Assembly: GCF_011064595.1 (NCBI RefSeq)
Contig: NZ_JAALJI010000022.1
Location: 62,001 to 126,000, forward strand
Origin: Paludisphaera soli
Lineage (GTDB): Bacteria; Planctomycetota; Planctomycetia; Isosphaerales; Isosphaeraceae
Reading direction: 5' to 3'
DNA: 64,000 nt
Shown here: positions 43,688-52,875 of the stretch, piece by piece
How positions within the stretch are numbered: position 1 is the stretch's first letter
How the letters are laid out: every line of letters starts with the position of its first letter
The notes under the pieces: model-generated
Seen by the model: only the letters and a program-made list of their open reading frames with translations
What the model was told of the DNA's origin: nothing
Database searches by the model: none
Program-made: the position numbers and the translations under genes

Positions 43688-44236
43688 TCACACCTCTCCA
43701 CCCCCCGCATCGTGTTCGGCCCGTAGGCACGAGCGTCGGCCTCCATGGCGAAAGCCCTTCGCCCACATGGTCCAGGCCCCTGCGATCGGGCCAATTCCGC
43801 CGTCGGTCCCGCGCCCTCCGCCGCGCCCCGGGCTTTCACGCCCCTCTCGACGGCCCATCCTCTTCCCTCGGAGGCTTGGGACGCAGGCCAGGAGCCACCC
43901 CCCGACCAGGGTGCCGCTCGCCCCTCCCGTGATTCCGTAGATGCAAAGACATACGAATACCACCCTGTAATTCGGGTGACGTGATCGAACGATTGACCCT
44001 TCCATCAGGCAGAAGACGACTCCCAACAAGAGGTGCGCGATAACGCCCCCCGTGATGCTCCCCCTCAAGACCGGCCCCGCCCCCTTCCCCCTCTCGAACC
44101 AGACGCCGAGAAGCGATCCGACGCAGCAAAGCAGCAAGCAACCGGCGATTGCCACGACGGGCCAGCGCACGCACACTGCGACGATGGCCACGAGGACCAT
44201 CATCTCCTTCAGGCTCCAGCGGAAGCGCCAGCTCAC
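43688..44236 (-). CDS. Small polytopic membrane protein, paralogue 2
   Basis: A 182-residue protein with GTG start (44236). Membrane segments are at about residues 11-27, 31-46, 60-77 and 88-115, with RWSLKEMMVLVAIVAV at the start. The C-terminal 60 residues are soluble and Gly/Arg-rich, a region absent from paralogue 1; this may be true sequence or 3' readthrough after a frameshift. The AGGGGGGCGATC stretch provides a binding site. Together with paralogue 1 it forms a tandem pair. Confidence 0.7.
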   Translation of the reverse strand: MSWRFRWSLKEMMVLVAIVAVCVRWPVVAIAGCLLLCCVGSLLGVWFERGKGAGPVLRGSITGGVIAHLLLGVVFCLMEGSIVRSRHPNYRVVFVCLCIYGITGGASGTLVGGWLLACVPSLRGKRMGRREGRESPGRGGGRGTDGGIGPIAGAWTMWAKGFRHGGRRSCLRAEHDAGGGEV

Positions 44237-44269
44237 GATCGCCCCCCTCCCGGATGGGAACCCCGCCCA

Positions 44270-44578
44270 TCACCCCAGCCGGGCCTGCACCTCGCCGTCG
44301 GCCACGCGGCTCTCGACGACGTGCGCGGAGTGTCCCGGCATGGTGGTGCAGCGGCCGTCGCGGAGGCGGAAGCGCCAGCGGTGGAGCGGGCAGAGGACCT
44401 CGCCCTCCTCGATCCAGCCCGAGCCGAGCGAGCCGCCGGCGTGCGGGCAGCGGTCGAAGAGGACGACGACCGAGCCGCCGTCGCGCAGGACCGCCAGGCG
44501 CGTCCCGTCGACCTCGACCGTCCGCCCGGCCCCATCCGGCACCTCGTCCGCCCGGCACAACGACCGCCACTCGCCCAT
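44270..44578 (-). CDS. Rieske-type [2Fe-2S] ferredoxin
   Basis: A 102-residue single-domain Rieske protein. Cluster ligands are C44/H46 in DRCPHAGGSL and C63/H66 in LCPLHRWRF, both complete. It resembles NirD-like and dioxygenase ferredoxin components and would carry electrons to a partner oxygenase or reductase; none is adjacent. The start at 44578 is the ATG after a GGCGGG stretch; a GTG six codons earlier is also possible. Divergent from the NHL-repeat lipoprotein gene. Confidence 0.9.
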   Translation of the reverse strand: MGEWRSLCRADEVPDGAGRTVEVDGTRLAVLRDGGSVVVLFDRCPHAGGSLGSGWIEEGEVLCPLHRWRFRLRDGRCTTMPGHSAHVVESRVADGEVQARLG

Positions 44579-44630
44579 CCGACCCGCCCCCGCCACGCCG
44601 CGATTCCGGCCCGAGGCGAGAACCTAGGAC

Positions 44631-44660
44631 TTGCGTCCGAGGCCTCGCCGCCAGTAGATT
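44631..44660 (+). promoter_or_regulatory. Candidate promoter for the NHL-repeat lipoprotein gene
   Basis: TTGCGT (44631-44636), 18-bp spacer and TAGATT (44655-44660), in the 133-bp region between divergent genes. It would give a leader of about 45 nt before the GTG at 44712. Confidence 0.35.
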
Positions 44661-44711
44661 CTAGCAGGCGTGCGGCGTCGGCGTGACGACTCGGCGAGGA
44701 AGGGCGGGCGC

Positions 44712-45662
44712 GTGAAGCGGCGGTCGGGACCGGATCGAGGCTGGGGCCTGCGGCTGTCATGCGTCGCGATCGCCTGCGCGGTCGCGTGCGTCGCGGCCGG
44801 CTGCGACGCCGATGAGGCCCCGGCGCCCGACCTGGTCTGGGGGGTCCACGGCCGCAACCCCGGGCACCTGCAGAAGCCCCGCGTGGCGGCCTTCGACGCC
44901 GAGGACCACCTCTACGTCGCCGACCTGACCGACCGCATCCAGGTCTTCGACCGCGACGGAAAATACCTGCGCGGGTGGCACACGCCCGACTTCAACGTCG
45001 ACGGCCCCAGCGGCCTGACCGTCGACCGTTACGGCCGGCTGCTCGTGGCCGACACGCACTTCTACCGCATCCTGGTGTACGACGCCGAGGGGAAGCTGCT
45101 GTTCCAGATCGGCGACGGCGTGCAGGGGACCGAGCCCGGCCGGTTCGGCTACCCGACCGACGTGGTGATCGACCGGGCGGGCAACTTCTACGTCTCGGAG
45201 TACGGCGAGAACGACCGCATCCAGGTCTTCTCGCCGGAGGGGAAGTGGCTCCGGCAGTGGGGGGGCCACGGCTACGAGCCCGGCGAGTTCCTCCGCCCCC
45301 GCGCGATGGCGATCGACGAGGCCGACCGGATCTACGTCGCCGACAGCTGCAACCACCGCATCCAGGTCTTCGACGTGGAGGGAAACCTCCTGCGGGCCTG
45401 GGGGACGCGGGGCGCGGGGCCCGGCCAGATGAGCTATCCTTACGACCTGTCGCTGACCCCGGACGGGAATCTGATCGTCTGCGAGTACGGCAACAGCCGC
45501 GTCCAGAAGTTCACCCGCGAAGGCGAGCCCCTGGCCATCTGGGGCCGCGCCGGCCGCGGCCACGGCGAGCTGAACAACCCCTGGGCCCTGGCCGTCGACT
45601 CCCAGGGCGAGGTCTCGGTGATCGACTCGAACAACCATCGCGTGCAGAGATTCCGGATGTGA
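44712..45662 (+). CDS. NHL-repeat beta-propeller lipoprotein
   Basis: A 316-residue lipoprotein with lipobox VAAGC (cysteine near residue 31) followed by about six NHL repeats: YVADLTDRIQVFDRDGKYLR, LLVADTHFYRILVYDAEGKL, YVADSCNHRIQVFDVEGNLL and others, ending DSNNHRVQRF. The repeats fold as a beta-propeller that binds proteins, RNA or polysaccharide. Start is GTG at 44712 with AGGAAGG upstream; GTG at 44670 is an alternative. The palindromic repeat copy 2 follows the stop by 45 bp. Confidence 0.92.
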   Translation: MKRRSGPDRGWGLRLSCVAIACAVACVAAGCDADEAPAPDLVWGVHGRNPGHLQKPRVAAFDAEDHLYVADLTDRIQVFDRDGKYLRGWHTPDFNVDGPSGLTVDRYGRLLVADTHFYRILVYDAEGKLLFQIGDGVQGTEPGRFGYPTDVVIDRAGNFYVSEYGENDRIQVFSPEGKWLRQWGGHGYEPGEFLRPRAMAIDEADRIYVADSCNHRIQVFDVEGNLLRAWGTRGAGPGQMSYPYDLSLTPDGNLIVCEYGNSRVQKFTREGEPLAIWGRAGRGHGELNNPWALAVDSQGEVSVIDSNNHRVQRFRM

Positions 45663-45707
45663 ACGGCGGAGGAGGACGAACGACCGCTCGATGAGGGTCT
45701 CAAAGTC

Positions 45708-45947
45708 CTTCCCCCCCTGGCGGGGGAAGGTGGCCGAAGGCCGGATGAGGGGGAAGACGAGCAAGAGCGCCGCCGGAGAATCAGCCGGGAAGGCCGTCGC
45801 CAATCGTCCTTCTCCCCTCGTGGGAGAAGGTAGCCGAAGGCCGGATGAGGGGGGCGTCTCGAAAACCGTCGCTGCCTCGCCTCGTCCGCCTGGATGGTCC
45901 CCCTCATCCGGCCCTGCGGGCCACCTTCCCCCACCAGGGGTGAAGGA
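45708..45947. repeat. Palindromic interspersed repeat, copy 2 (three-module form)
   Basis: Begins with the left arm (CTTCCCCCCCTGGCGGGGGA, then GGTGGCCGAAGGCCGGATGA), contains a second left-arm module near 45810 (CCTCGTGGGAGAAGGTAGCC) and ends with the right arm (CCCCCTCATCCGGCCCTGCG, then CACCTTCCCCCACCAGGGG). Spacer tracts GACGAGCAAGAGCGCC and GGCCGTCGCC match copy 1. It fills most of the 345-bp gap between the NHL gene and the vWA gene, and an open frame runs from it into the next gene. Confidence 0.9.
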
Positions 45948-46007
45948 GAGAAAGAATCGGCTTCGAGCGACGCGGGGTCTCGGGGTTCAACGGAGGGCGC
46001 GCGGAGG

Positions 46008-49000
46008 ATGCTGGGAAACCTCTCGATCAGCTTCGGCCGGCCGATCTGGCTGGTCCTGATCCCGCTGATCCTGGTCCCCTTGATCGCGATGGGCCGGGGC
46101 GGCCTGTCGGGCATGGGCCGGGGGCGACGGGCGCTGGCCATCCTGCTACGCGCGGCGGTCGTCACGCTGATCGTGCTGGCGCTGGCCGAGCTCCAGTCGG
46201 TGCGGCGGTCGGACCGGCTGACGACGATGTTCCTGATCGACGCCTCGCAGAGCATCCCCCGCGAGCAGGAGCGCGCCGCGCTCGAGTACGCGGCCGAGGC
46301 CTCGAAGAGGCGCCGGAAGGACGACCTGGCGGGGGTGGTCGTCTTCGGCGCGAGCCCGCGCGTGGAGGTCCCGCCGGCCCCCAGCGAGCTGAACCTGCTG
46401 GGGATCGAGTCGACGATCGACGCCGAGAACACCGACGTCGCCGCCGCCCTCAAGCTCGCCCTGGCCTCGTTCCCCGAGGACACGGCGCGGCGGGTGGTGG
46501 TCCTCTCGGACGGCAACGAGAACCGGGGGAGCCTGCTGGAGCAGGCGCTCGCCGCCAAGGCGCTAAACGTCCAGGTGGACGTGGTGCCGATCGAGTACAG
46601 CTACGACCGCGAGGTGCTCGTCGAGAAGGTGTCGATCCCCCCCGACGTGAAGAAGGGGGAGACGGTCAACATCAACGTCGTCGTCCGCGCCAGCGAGCCC
46701 ACCACCGGCTCGCTGCAGATCTTCCAGAAGGCCGACGGCCACACCGGCGTCGCCGTCGGCAACGAGAAGCCGACGCCCGTGGAGCTGAAGCGCGGGATCA
46801 ACGTCTTCACGCTCAAGCAGCTGATCACGGAACCGAACTTCTACACGTTCACCGCCGAGTTCACCCCCGACGCCGGTTCGGGCGACCGTCGCGCGATCAA
46901 CAACGTGGCCGAGGGCTTCACCCACGCCCGGGGCAAGGCCCAGGTGCTCCTGATCGAGGGGACCGCCGGCGAGCACGCCGAGCTGGTGCAGGCCCTCCGC
47001 GAGAAGGAGATCGAGGTCCGCACGCTGACCGCCCCCCGGATCGACGGCTCCGGCGGCGTCGGCGGCGACGCCCTGCCGACCGACGTGGCCCAGCTCCGCC
47101 CGTACGACTGCGTGATCCTCGGCAACGTCCCCAAGGAGGCGTTCACCGAGACCCAGCACGAGCTGCTGGCCTCCAACTGCCACGACCTGGGCGCGGGCCT
47201 GATCATGCTGGGGGGCCGCGACAGCTTCGGCGCCGGCGGCTGGATGAACACGCCCGTCGAGAAGGCCCTGCCGGTCGACATGCAGATCAAGGCGCTCAAG
47301 GTCCAGGGCCTGGGGGCGATGGTCCTGATCATGCACGCCAGCGAGATCCCCGAGGGAAACTACTGGCAGAAGGTCGTCGCCAAGGCCGCCATCAACGCCC
47401 TGTCCAGCTACGACTACGCCGGCATGCTCCACTGGGAGGGCCAGGAGGCCTGGCTGTTCACCCTGCGGCCGATCGGGACCGGGCGGCCCAGCATGCTCCG
47501 CGCCATCGACCGCATGACCCCCGGCGACATGCCCGACTTCGACCCCTCGCTCGTCAAGGCGATGACCGGCCTGAACGCCGTGCGCGACGCCATGTCCAAG
47601 CACATCGTCATCATCAGCGACGGCGACCCCACCCCCCCCACGCCGGGCGTCCTCAACCAGCTCGCGGCCAGCAAGATCACCGTGACCTCGGTCCTCACCG
47701 CCGCGCACGGCAACGACCCCGGGGCGACCTCGACCATGCAGAACATCGCCCGCCGCACCAAGGGGCGGTTCTACAACGTCACCAACCCCCGCGCCCTGCC
47801 GCAGATCTATCAGAAGGAGGCGCGGACGATCTCGCGCCCCCTGATCTTCGAGCGCGAGGCCCCCTGGCTCCCCGCGATGCAGAGCCCCGTCACCGAGCCC
47901 GTCATGGGCCTGGAGGGCGAACTCCCCGGGATCTCCGGCCTGGTGCTGACGTCCCTCAAGGAGAACGAGCTGGTCGAGGCCCCGATCCTCTCCCCCCTGC
48001 CCACCGGGCAGGTCAACCCGATCCTCGCCCACTGGACCTACGGCCTGGGCCGGTCGGTGGCGTTCACCTCCGACGCCGGCCGCCGCTGGGCGCGGTCGTG
48101 GCCGGAGTGGGAGGGCTACGCCGCGTTCTGGTCGCAGGTGGTGCGCTGGGCCATGCGGCCCGCCGACCAGGGCGAGCTGACCCTGACCGTCCGCCGCGAG
48201 GAAGGCCGGATCAAGGTCGTCGTCGACGCGCTCGACAAGGAGGACCAGTTCCTCAACTTCCTCCAGATCCAGGGCAACATCGTCGACCCCGACCTGAAGG
48301 CCGCGCCGATCACCCTCAGCCAGACGGCCCCCGGGCGATATGAAGCGACCGTCGAGGGCGCCGACCGCCGGGGCAACTACTTCGTGAACCTCGGCTACCG
48401 GGGGGCGGGCCAGACCCAGGGGGTGATCTCCAGCGGCGTCTCCGTCCCCTACTCCGACGAGTACCGCGAGCTGCGGTCGAACCCGACGACCCTCCAGACC
48501 GCCGCAAGCCTGACCGACGGCGTCGAGGTGACGTGGAAGACCACGCCCGACGGCCGGATCGACCTGGCGCGCACCCTCGACGGCGTCGACCACTTCCGCC
48601 GCGACCCGGGCCTGACCATCCCCCGGGCCTTCCGCCCGCTCTGGCCGGTTCTCCTCTGGTCGGCCGCCCTGCTCTTCCTGGGCGACGTCGCCGTGCGCCG
48701 GATCGCCGTCGACTTCGGCCGCGTCCGCCGCCGGATCGCCGAGGGCTGGCGGCAACTCCGCGGCGAGGAGGTCGAGGTCCGCGGCGACTACCTCGACAAG
48801 CTCAAGTCCCGCAAGGCCGAGGTCGGCGAGCAGATCGACCGCTCCCGCTTCGCCAACCAGTTCCAGGAGTCCGACGCCCCTCCGCCCGCCGAGGGCGCCG
48901 CCGCCCCCCCGACCACCGGCCCCGCGTTCGACCGCCCCCGCCCCGAGCGCCCCGCCGCCCAGCCCGGCCCCGGCCTCGCCCCCGAGGCCGCCAAGCCCGA

Positions 49001-49097
49001 CGAGGCCGGCTACACCAGCCGGCTCCTCAAGGCCAAGAAGAAGGTCTGGGAGGAGCGGGAGAAAGAAGACGGTAAAGACCAGGGCGGTAAGCCATGA
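46008..49097 (+). CDS. Large membrane protein with vWA and glutamine amidotransferase-like regions
   Basis: A 1029-residue protein. Two membrane spans at the N-terminus (residues about 12-28 and 42-62) precede a vWA domain with MIDAS motif DASQS (FLIDASQSIPREQERAAL). The region around residues 330-420 contains VLLIEGTAGEHAELVQAL, NVPKEAFTETQHELLAS and MLGGRDSFGAGGW, typical of class I glutamine-amidotransferase-like proteins of this architecture. A second span near residue 880 (PVLLWSAALLFLGDVAV) is followed by a charged, Pro-rich cytoplasmic tail with KLKSRKAEVGEQIDR. The ATG at 46008 was chosen over a start in the repeat. Likely part of the MoxR operon; overlaps the next gene by ATGA. Confidence 0.9.
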   Translation: MLGNLSISFGRPIWLVLIPLILVPLIAMGRGGLSGMGRGRRALAILLRAAVVTLIVLALAELQSVRRSDRLTTMFLIDASQSIPREQERAALEYAAEASKRRRKDDLAGVVVFGASPRVEVPPAPSELNLLGIESTIDAENTDVAAALKLALASFPEDTARRVVVLSDGNENRGSLLEQALAAKALNVQVDVVPIEYSYDREVLVEKVSIPPDVKKGETVNINVVVRASEPTTGSLQIFQKADGHTGVAVGNEKPTPVELKRGINVFTLKQLITEPNFYTFTAEFTPDAGSGDRRAINNVAEGFTHARGKAQVLLIEGTAGEHAELVQALREKEIEVRTLTAPRIDGSGGVGGDALPTDVAQLRPYDCVILGNVPKEAFTETQHELLASNCHDLGAGLIMLGGRDSFGAGGWMNTPVEKALPVDMQIKALKVQGLGAMVLIMHASEIPEGNYWQKVVAKAAINALSSYDYAGMLHWEGQEAWLFTLRPIGTGRPSMLRAIDRMTPGDMPDFDPSLVKAMTGLNAVRDAMSKHIVIISDGDPTPPTPGVLNQLAASKITVTSVLTAAHGNDPGATSTMQNIARRTKGRFYNVTNPRALPQIYQKEARTISRPLIFEREAPWLPAMQSPVTEPVMGLEGELPGISGLVLTSLKENELVEAPILSPLPTGQVNPILAHWTYGLGRSVAFTSDAGRRWARSWPEWEGYAAFWSQVVRWAMRPADQGELTLTVRREEGRIKVVVDALDKEDQFLNFLQIQGNIVDPDLKAAPITLSQTAPGRYEATVEGADRRGNYFVNLGYRGAGQTQGVISSGVSVPYSDEYRELRSNPTTLQTAASLTDGVEVTWKTTPDGRIDLARTLDGVDHFRRDPGLTIPRAFRPLWPVLLWSAALLFLGDVAVRRIAVDFGRVRRRIAEGWRQLRGEEVEVRGDYLDKLKSRKAEVGEQIDRSRFANQFQESDAPPPAEGAAAPPTTGPAFDRPRPERPAAQPGPGLAPEAAKPDEAGYTSRLLKAKKKVWEEREKEDGKDQGGKP

Positions 49098-49645
49098 CGA
49101 CCCAAGCCGGCACGTCTCCGCTGCCGATGGATTGCGAATCGCTGATCCATCGGCTCGATTCGAGCGACCCGAAGCTCGTCGGCCAGGCCGCGTTCGCCCT
49201 GGCCGACTCGGGGTGCATCGAGGCCGCCCCCCGACTGCTCCAGATGCTTCACGAGGACGACCCCGCCACGATGGGCTCCCTCGCCTACGCCCTGGGAGAG
49301 CTTCACGTCCAGGAGGCCACACCTCGGCTGCTGGAACTCATGAAGGACCCCAGGACCAGGGGCTCGCGAGGGAGCCTCATGTACGCCTTGATGAACCTGG
49401 ACTGCAACGACGACTACGAGGACATCCTCGACTTCACTCGCGACGACTTCTGGGAGGTGCGGCAGAAAGCCCTGATCATCCTCGACGCGATCGCACCCTT
49501 CCAGAGCACGGATGCCTTGATCTCGGGTCGGGCGCGGCTGCTCGGTCGGCTTGAAGACGCTTCGCTCCACGACGAGATCAAGTCGCATCTCGCGGAGGCC
49601 GTCGAGGCGCACGACTTCGAATTGAGCAGGCGTGAGTTTGGGTAG
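49094..49645 (+). CDS. HEAT-repeat protein, 183 residues
   Basis: The protein is built from alpha-alpha repeats: LVGQAAFALADSGCIEAAPR, TMGSLAYALGELHVQEATPR, GSLMYALMNLDCNDDYEDIL and WEVRQKALIILDAIAPFQS. HEAT repeats mediate protein contacts, so it may act as an adaptor. The ATG overlaps the stop of the vWA gene (ATGA), so it is translationally coupled. The stop codon TAG lies inside the left arm of the palindrome at 49639-49702, which suggests that the 3' end of the gene has been reshaped by that element. Confidence 0.85.
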   Translation: MTTQAGTSPLPMDCESLIHRLDSSDPKLVGQAAFALADSGCIEAAPRLLQMLHEDDPATMGSLAYALGELHVQEATPRLLELMKDPRTRGSRGSLMYALMNLDCNDDYEDILDFTRDDFWEVRQKALIILDAIAPFQSTDALISGRARLLGRLEDASLHDEIKSHLAEAVEAHDFELSRREFG

Positions 49646-49702
49646 GGTGGGCACCGCCCACCTCTTCGAGCCGGACGCGGTGGGCGGTGCCCACCCTACC
49701 CA
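49639..49702. repeat. Long palindrome (24-bp stem) overlapping the HEAT gene stop
   Basis: The arms 49639-49662 and 49679-49702 are perfect reverse complements, GGGTAGGGTGGGCACCGCCC type, with a 16-bp loop. Each arm also contains a short palindrome (GGTGGGC ACC GCCCACC), so two smaller hairpins or one large one can form. The HEAT gene stop TAG is within the left arm. It could serve as a terminator or be a REP-like element. Confidence 0.85.
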
Positions 49703-49751
49703 GGTTTGAGAGACGAGATGTCTGGGCCCGCGAGGAAAGGTGGAGGGAGAG

Positions 49752-50573
49752 ATGACGGCAGCGATCGGGGGAGCCTGGCTCTACGACGTCATCGGCCGGC
49801 CGCGGGCCTTCGGGAGCTTCGTCTTCATACCGACCCCGATGGAAATCGAGGAGCCTTGCGGGATGGTCGAGTTCTTCCTGGACGACCGCATAGCCGAGGA
49901 TCGACCCGCCGCCTTCGACGGACTCGACGCCCCCAACTGGGTCGCTCTCTGGGCCCGGTCGCGGATCCCGGCCGCGTTCGGCTGCTGGCCCGCGCTCGCG
50001 TACGATCAGCTGGACTTCCACGAGCGGATCTTCGTCGAGGGGACGACGACTCGACTCGTCGACGCGACGTTCCTCGCCGTCGGAGGCCGCGGCGATCGGG
50101 GTTTCTTCCAGGCCTATCCGTTCGCGCTGACGGACGTGGCAGGCCATGAAGACGGGTTCGGCGACCCGGACTACGATTGGCTCAACTGCTGCGATGGGGG
50201 AACGCTACGCAAGGTCGGGTTGCAATTCGGCGCAGCCGTGACCGACCGGGACGTCAGGGCGAGGATCGCCGCCGACTTCTGGAGCCTGCTCCTCGACGAA
50301 CCGGGCGACCTGCGAGGCTTCAGCTACTGGTACACCGACGACGCCTGTGACTACGTCGTGTTCCGGAAAGCGGGATGCGAACGCGGCGCCTTCTACGACG
50401 TCGCCGCCTATCAAGCAGGTTACGATTCGCCCGAACTCGACGAATGGGACGACCACCTCGGCGACCCGACACGCGAAGGCGAAGCCGAATGTGAAGAATG
50501 CGGTGGCAGCGGCGAAGAGAGCTTCTGCCCCGCGGGCGGACCTTGCCCGGCATGCGACGGCCGCGGCCGGTAG
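49752..50573 (+). CDS. Uncharacterised protein with C-terminal CxxCxGxG zinc-finger
   Basis: A 273-residue protein. The first 245 residues are acidic and aromatic (GFFQAYPFALTDVAGHEDGF, FSYWYTDDACDYVVFRKAGC) and match no family I know. The last 30 residues (CEECGGSGEESFCP, then PCPACDGRGR) carry two CxxCxGxG repeats like the zinc centre of DnaJ. The two motifs could bind one zinc ion. No signal or membrane segment. Start ATG at 49752 has GGAGGGAGAG upstream. It lies inside the vWA-MoxR operon region and may have been inserted there. Confidence 0.75.
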   Translation: MTAAIGGAWLYDVIGRPRAFGSFVFIPTPMEIEEPCGMVEFFLDDRIAEDRPAAFDGLDAPNWVALWARSRIPAAFGCWPALAYDQLDFHERIFVEGTTTRLVDATFLAVGGRGDRGFFQAYPFALTDVAGHEDGFGDPDYDWLNCCDGGTLRKVGLQFGAAVTDRDVRARIAADFWSLLLDEPGDLRGFSYWYTDDACDYVVFRKAGCERGAFYDVAAYQAGYDSPELDEWDDHLGDPTREGEAECEECGGSGEESFCPAGGPCPACDGRGR

Positions 50574-50617
50574 GCCAAATTACGACACGAAGATCCCGCC
50601 GAACCTGGAACCGCCCG

Positions 50618-51212
50618 ATGTCCCCGACGAACGGAAGCCCGAAATTGACGAGGGAAGAGCTGATCGCGATCGTCCGGAAGCTCCAGGCCGGGGAGGAAAC
50701 CTCCGAGGCCGCGCAGGCCGCGGACCTGGAGGCCCTGGCCGAGAACTTCGAGCACCCCGCCCCGTCGGACCTCCTGTACTGGCCGGACGACGTGCCGGGC
50801 TTCGGCAAGGAGGAGCCGACCGCCGAGGAGATCGTGGACTTCGGGCTCTCGTATCAGCGTCGATTGATACCACGCGAGGACCTGGTCAAGCTCGTGCAGG
50901 CGAATATGGACAGCTACAAGGCGTGGACGACCAAGCTGGACGCCGACCAGTTCTACCTGATGAGCGAGAACCTCAAGGGCTACGAGGTCAACCACCTCTG
51001 CCTCTGGGGCCGCCGGCGCGGCCTGGGCGCGGCCGAGCTGGTCGACCTGGCGCTGGGGGGCGGCCTCCGCGACGACCCCGACTTCCAGGCGAGCCTGGCG
51101 GCGACCCGGCCCGACGAGGACGACGCGGAGGAGCCGCCGGATCGAGACGGACTCGCGAGATTGCCGGACGAACACCTTGATCCCCAGGGAAACGACGAGA
51201 GGAGCCCCGCCG

Positions 51213-51220
<8 letters not shown>
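50618..51220 (+). CDS. Uncharacterised soluble protein, 200 residues
   Basis: No family assigned. It begins MSPTNGSPKLTREELIAIVR followed by a helical segment and then SDLLYWPDDVPGFGKEEPTA and QRRLIPREDLVKLVQANMDS. These resemble small immunity-like or e-set regulatory proteins, which I state as a guess. No signal or membrane segment. Its stop overlaps the start of the MoxR gene by 8 bp, so it is coupled to the operon. Upstream of the ATG, GGAACCGCCCG gives a weak binding site. Confidence 0.7.
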
Positions 51221-52247
<1,027 letters not shown>

Positions 52248-52264
52248 GTGGAGGGCTTGAAATC

Positions 52265-52440
52265 CTTCCCCCCTGGCGGGGGAAGGTGGCCCGAAGGGCC
52301 GGATGAGGGGGTGGACGAGCACGAAAGCCGCCTGGAGGATCGCGCGGTCTCGAACGCCGTCGCTTCTTGGAGTCGTCAGCCTGGATGGTCCCCCTCATCC
52401 GCCCCTCCGGGGCACCTTCCCCCACCAGGGGGGAAGGGGA
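52265..52440. repeat. Palindromic interspersed repeat, copy 3 (two-arm form)
   Basis: Left arm (CTTCCCCCCTGGCGGGGGAA, then GGTGGCCCGAAGGGCCGGAT) begins 17 bp after the MoxR stop. The right arm (CCCCCTCATCCGCCCCTCCG, then CACCTTCCCCCACCAGGGG) ends at 52440. The middle module of copies 1 and 2 is absent. It lies within the operon between MoxR and the next membrane protein gene. Confidence 0.9.
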
Positions 52441-52476
52441 GACAAGAACCAAAGACGAACACTGAAAGCCACCGCG

Positions 52477-52848
52477 ATGCACGACGTCTACGACCCGCCG
52501 CCGATGCCGGAGATCGACTGGGAGAAGCCCGGGCGCGAGCCTTTGATCATCTCGCGTGGGGACGTGGTCTGCCTGGCGACGCTCTGCCTGGGGCTGTTCG
52601 CGGCCGGCGCGTTCTTCTGGAGGACGGAGCCGATCCTGGCGATCGTCGCGGCCGGCGCGGGGTCGCTGATCGTGCTGGAGAGCTGGCTCACGGCCCTGGC
52701 CTTCTTCCACCGCAGCCCGCCGCTCAGCCTGAGGGCCCGGTGGACCGTCTTCCTCGCCGCGATCCTCCCCTGGATCGTGGGCGTGACGGCGGCCGTCGCG
52801 TTCATACTCGGCCTGTTCTGGGCCTCGGACCGGTTCCTCTCGCTCTGA
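52477..52848 (+). CDS. Two- to three-span membrane protein, 123 residues
   Basis: A polar N-terminus (HDVYDPPPMPEIDWEKPG) is followed by hydrophobic segments at about 34-51, 56-78 and 90-115. It has no known domain. Position between MoxR and DUF58 genes suggests a partner of the MoxR module. The ATG at 52477 was chosen because the longer frame runs through repeat copy 3. Confidence 0.75.
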   Translation: MHDVYDPPPMPEIDWEKPGREPLIISRGDVVCLATLCLGLFAAGAFFWRTEPILAIVAAGAGSLIVLESWLTALAFFHRSPPLSLRARWTVFLAAILPWIVGVTAAVAFILGLFWASDRFLSL

Positions 52849-52875
52849 TCGAAGATCGCCACCGGGAGCCCGACC

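Noticed and set aside
45894-46007. N-terminal extension of the vWA protein through the palindromic repeat
   Set aside because: The extension reads the right arm of repeat copy 2, which gives similar peptides at other copies; the ATG at 46008 follows a GGAGG and begins at the first conserved segment.
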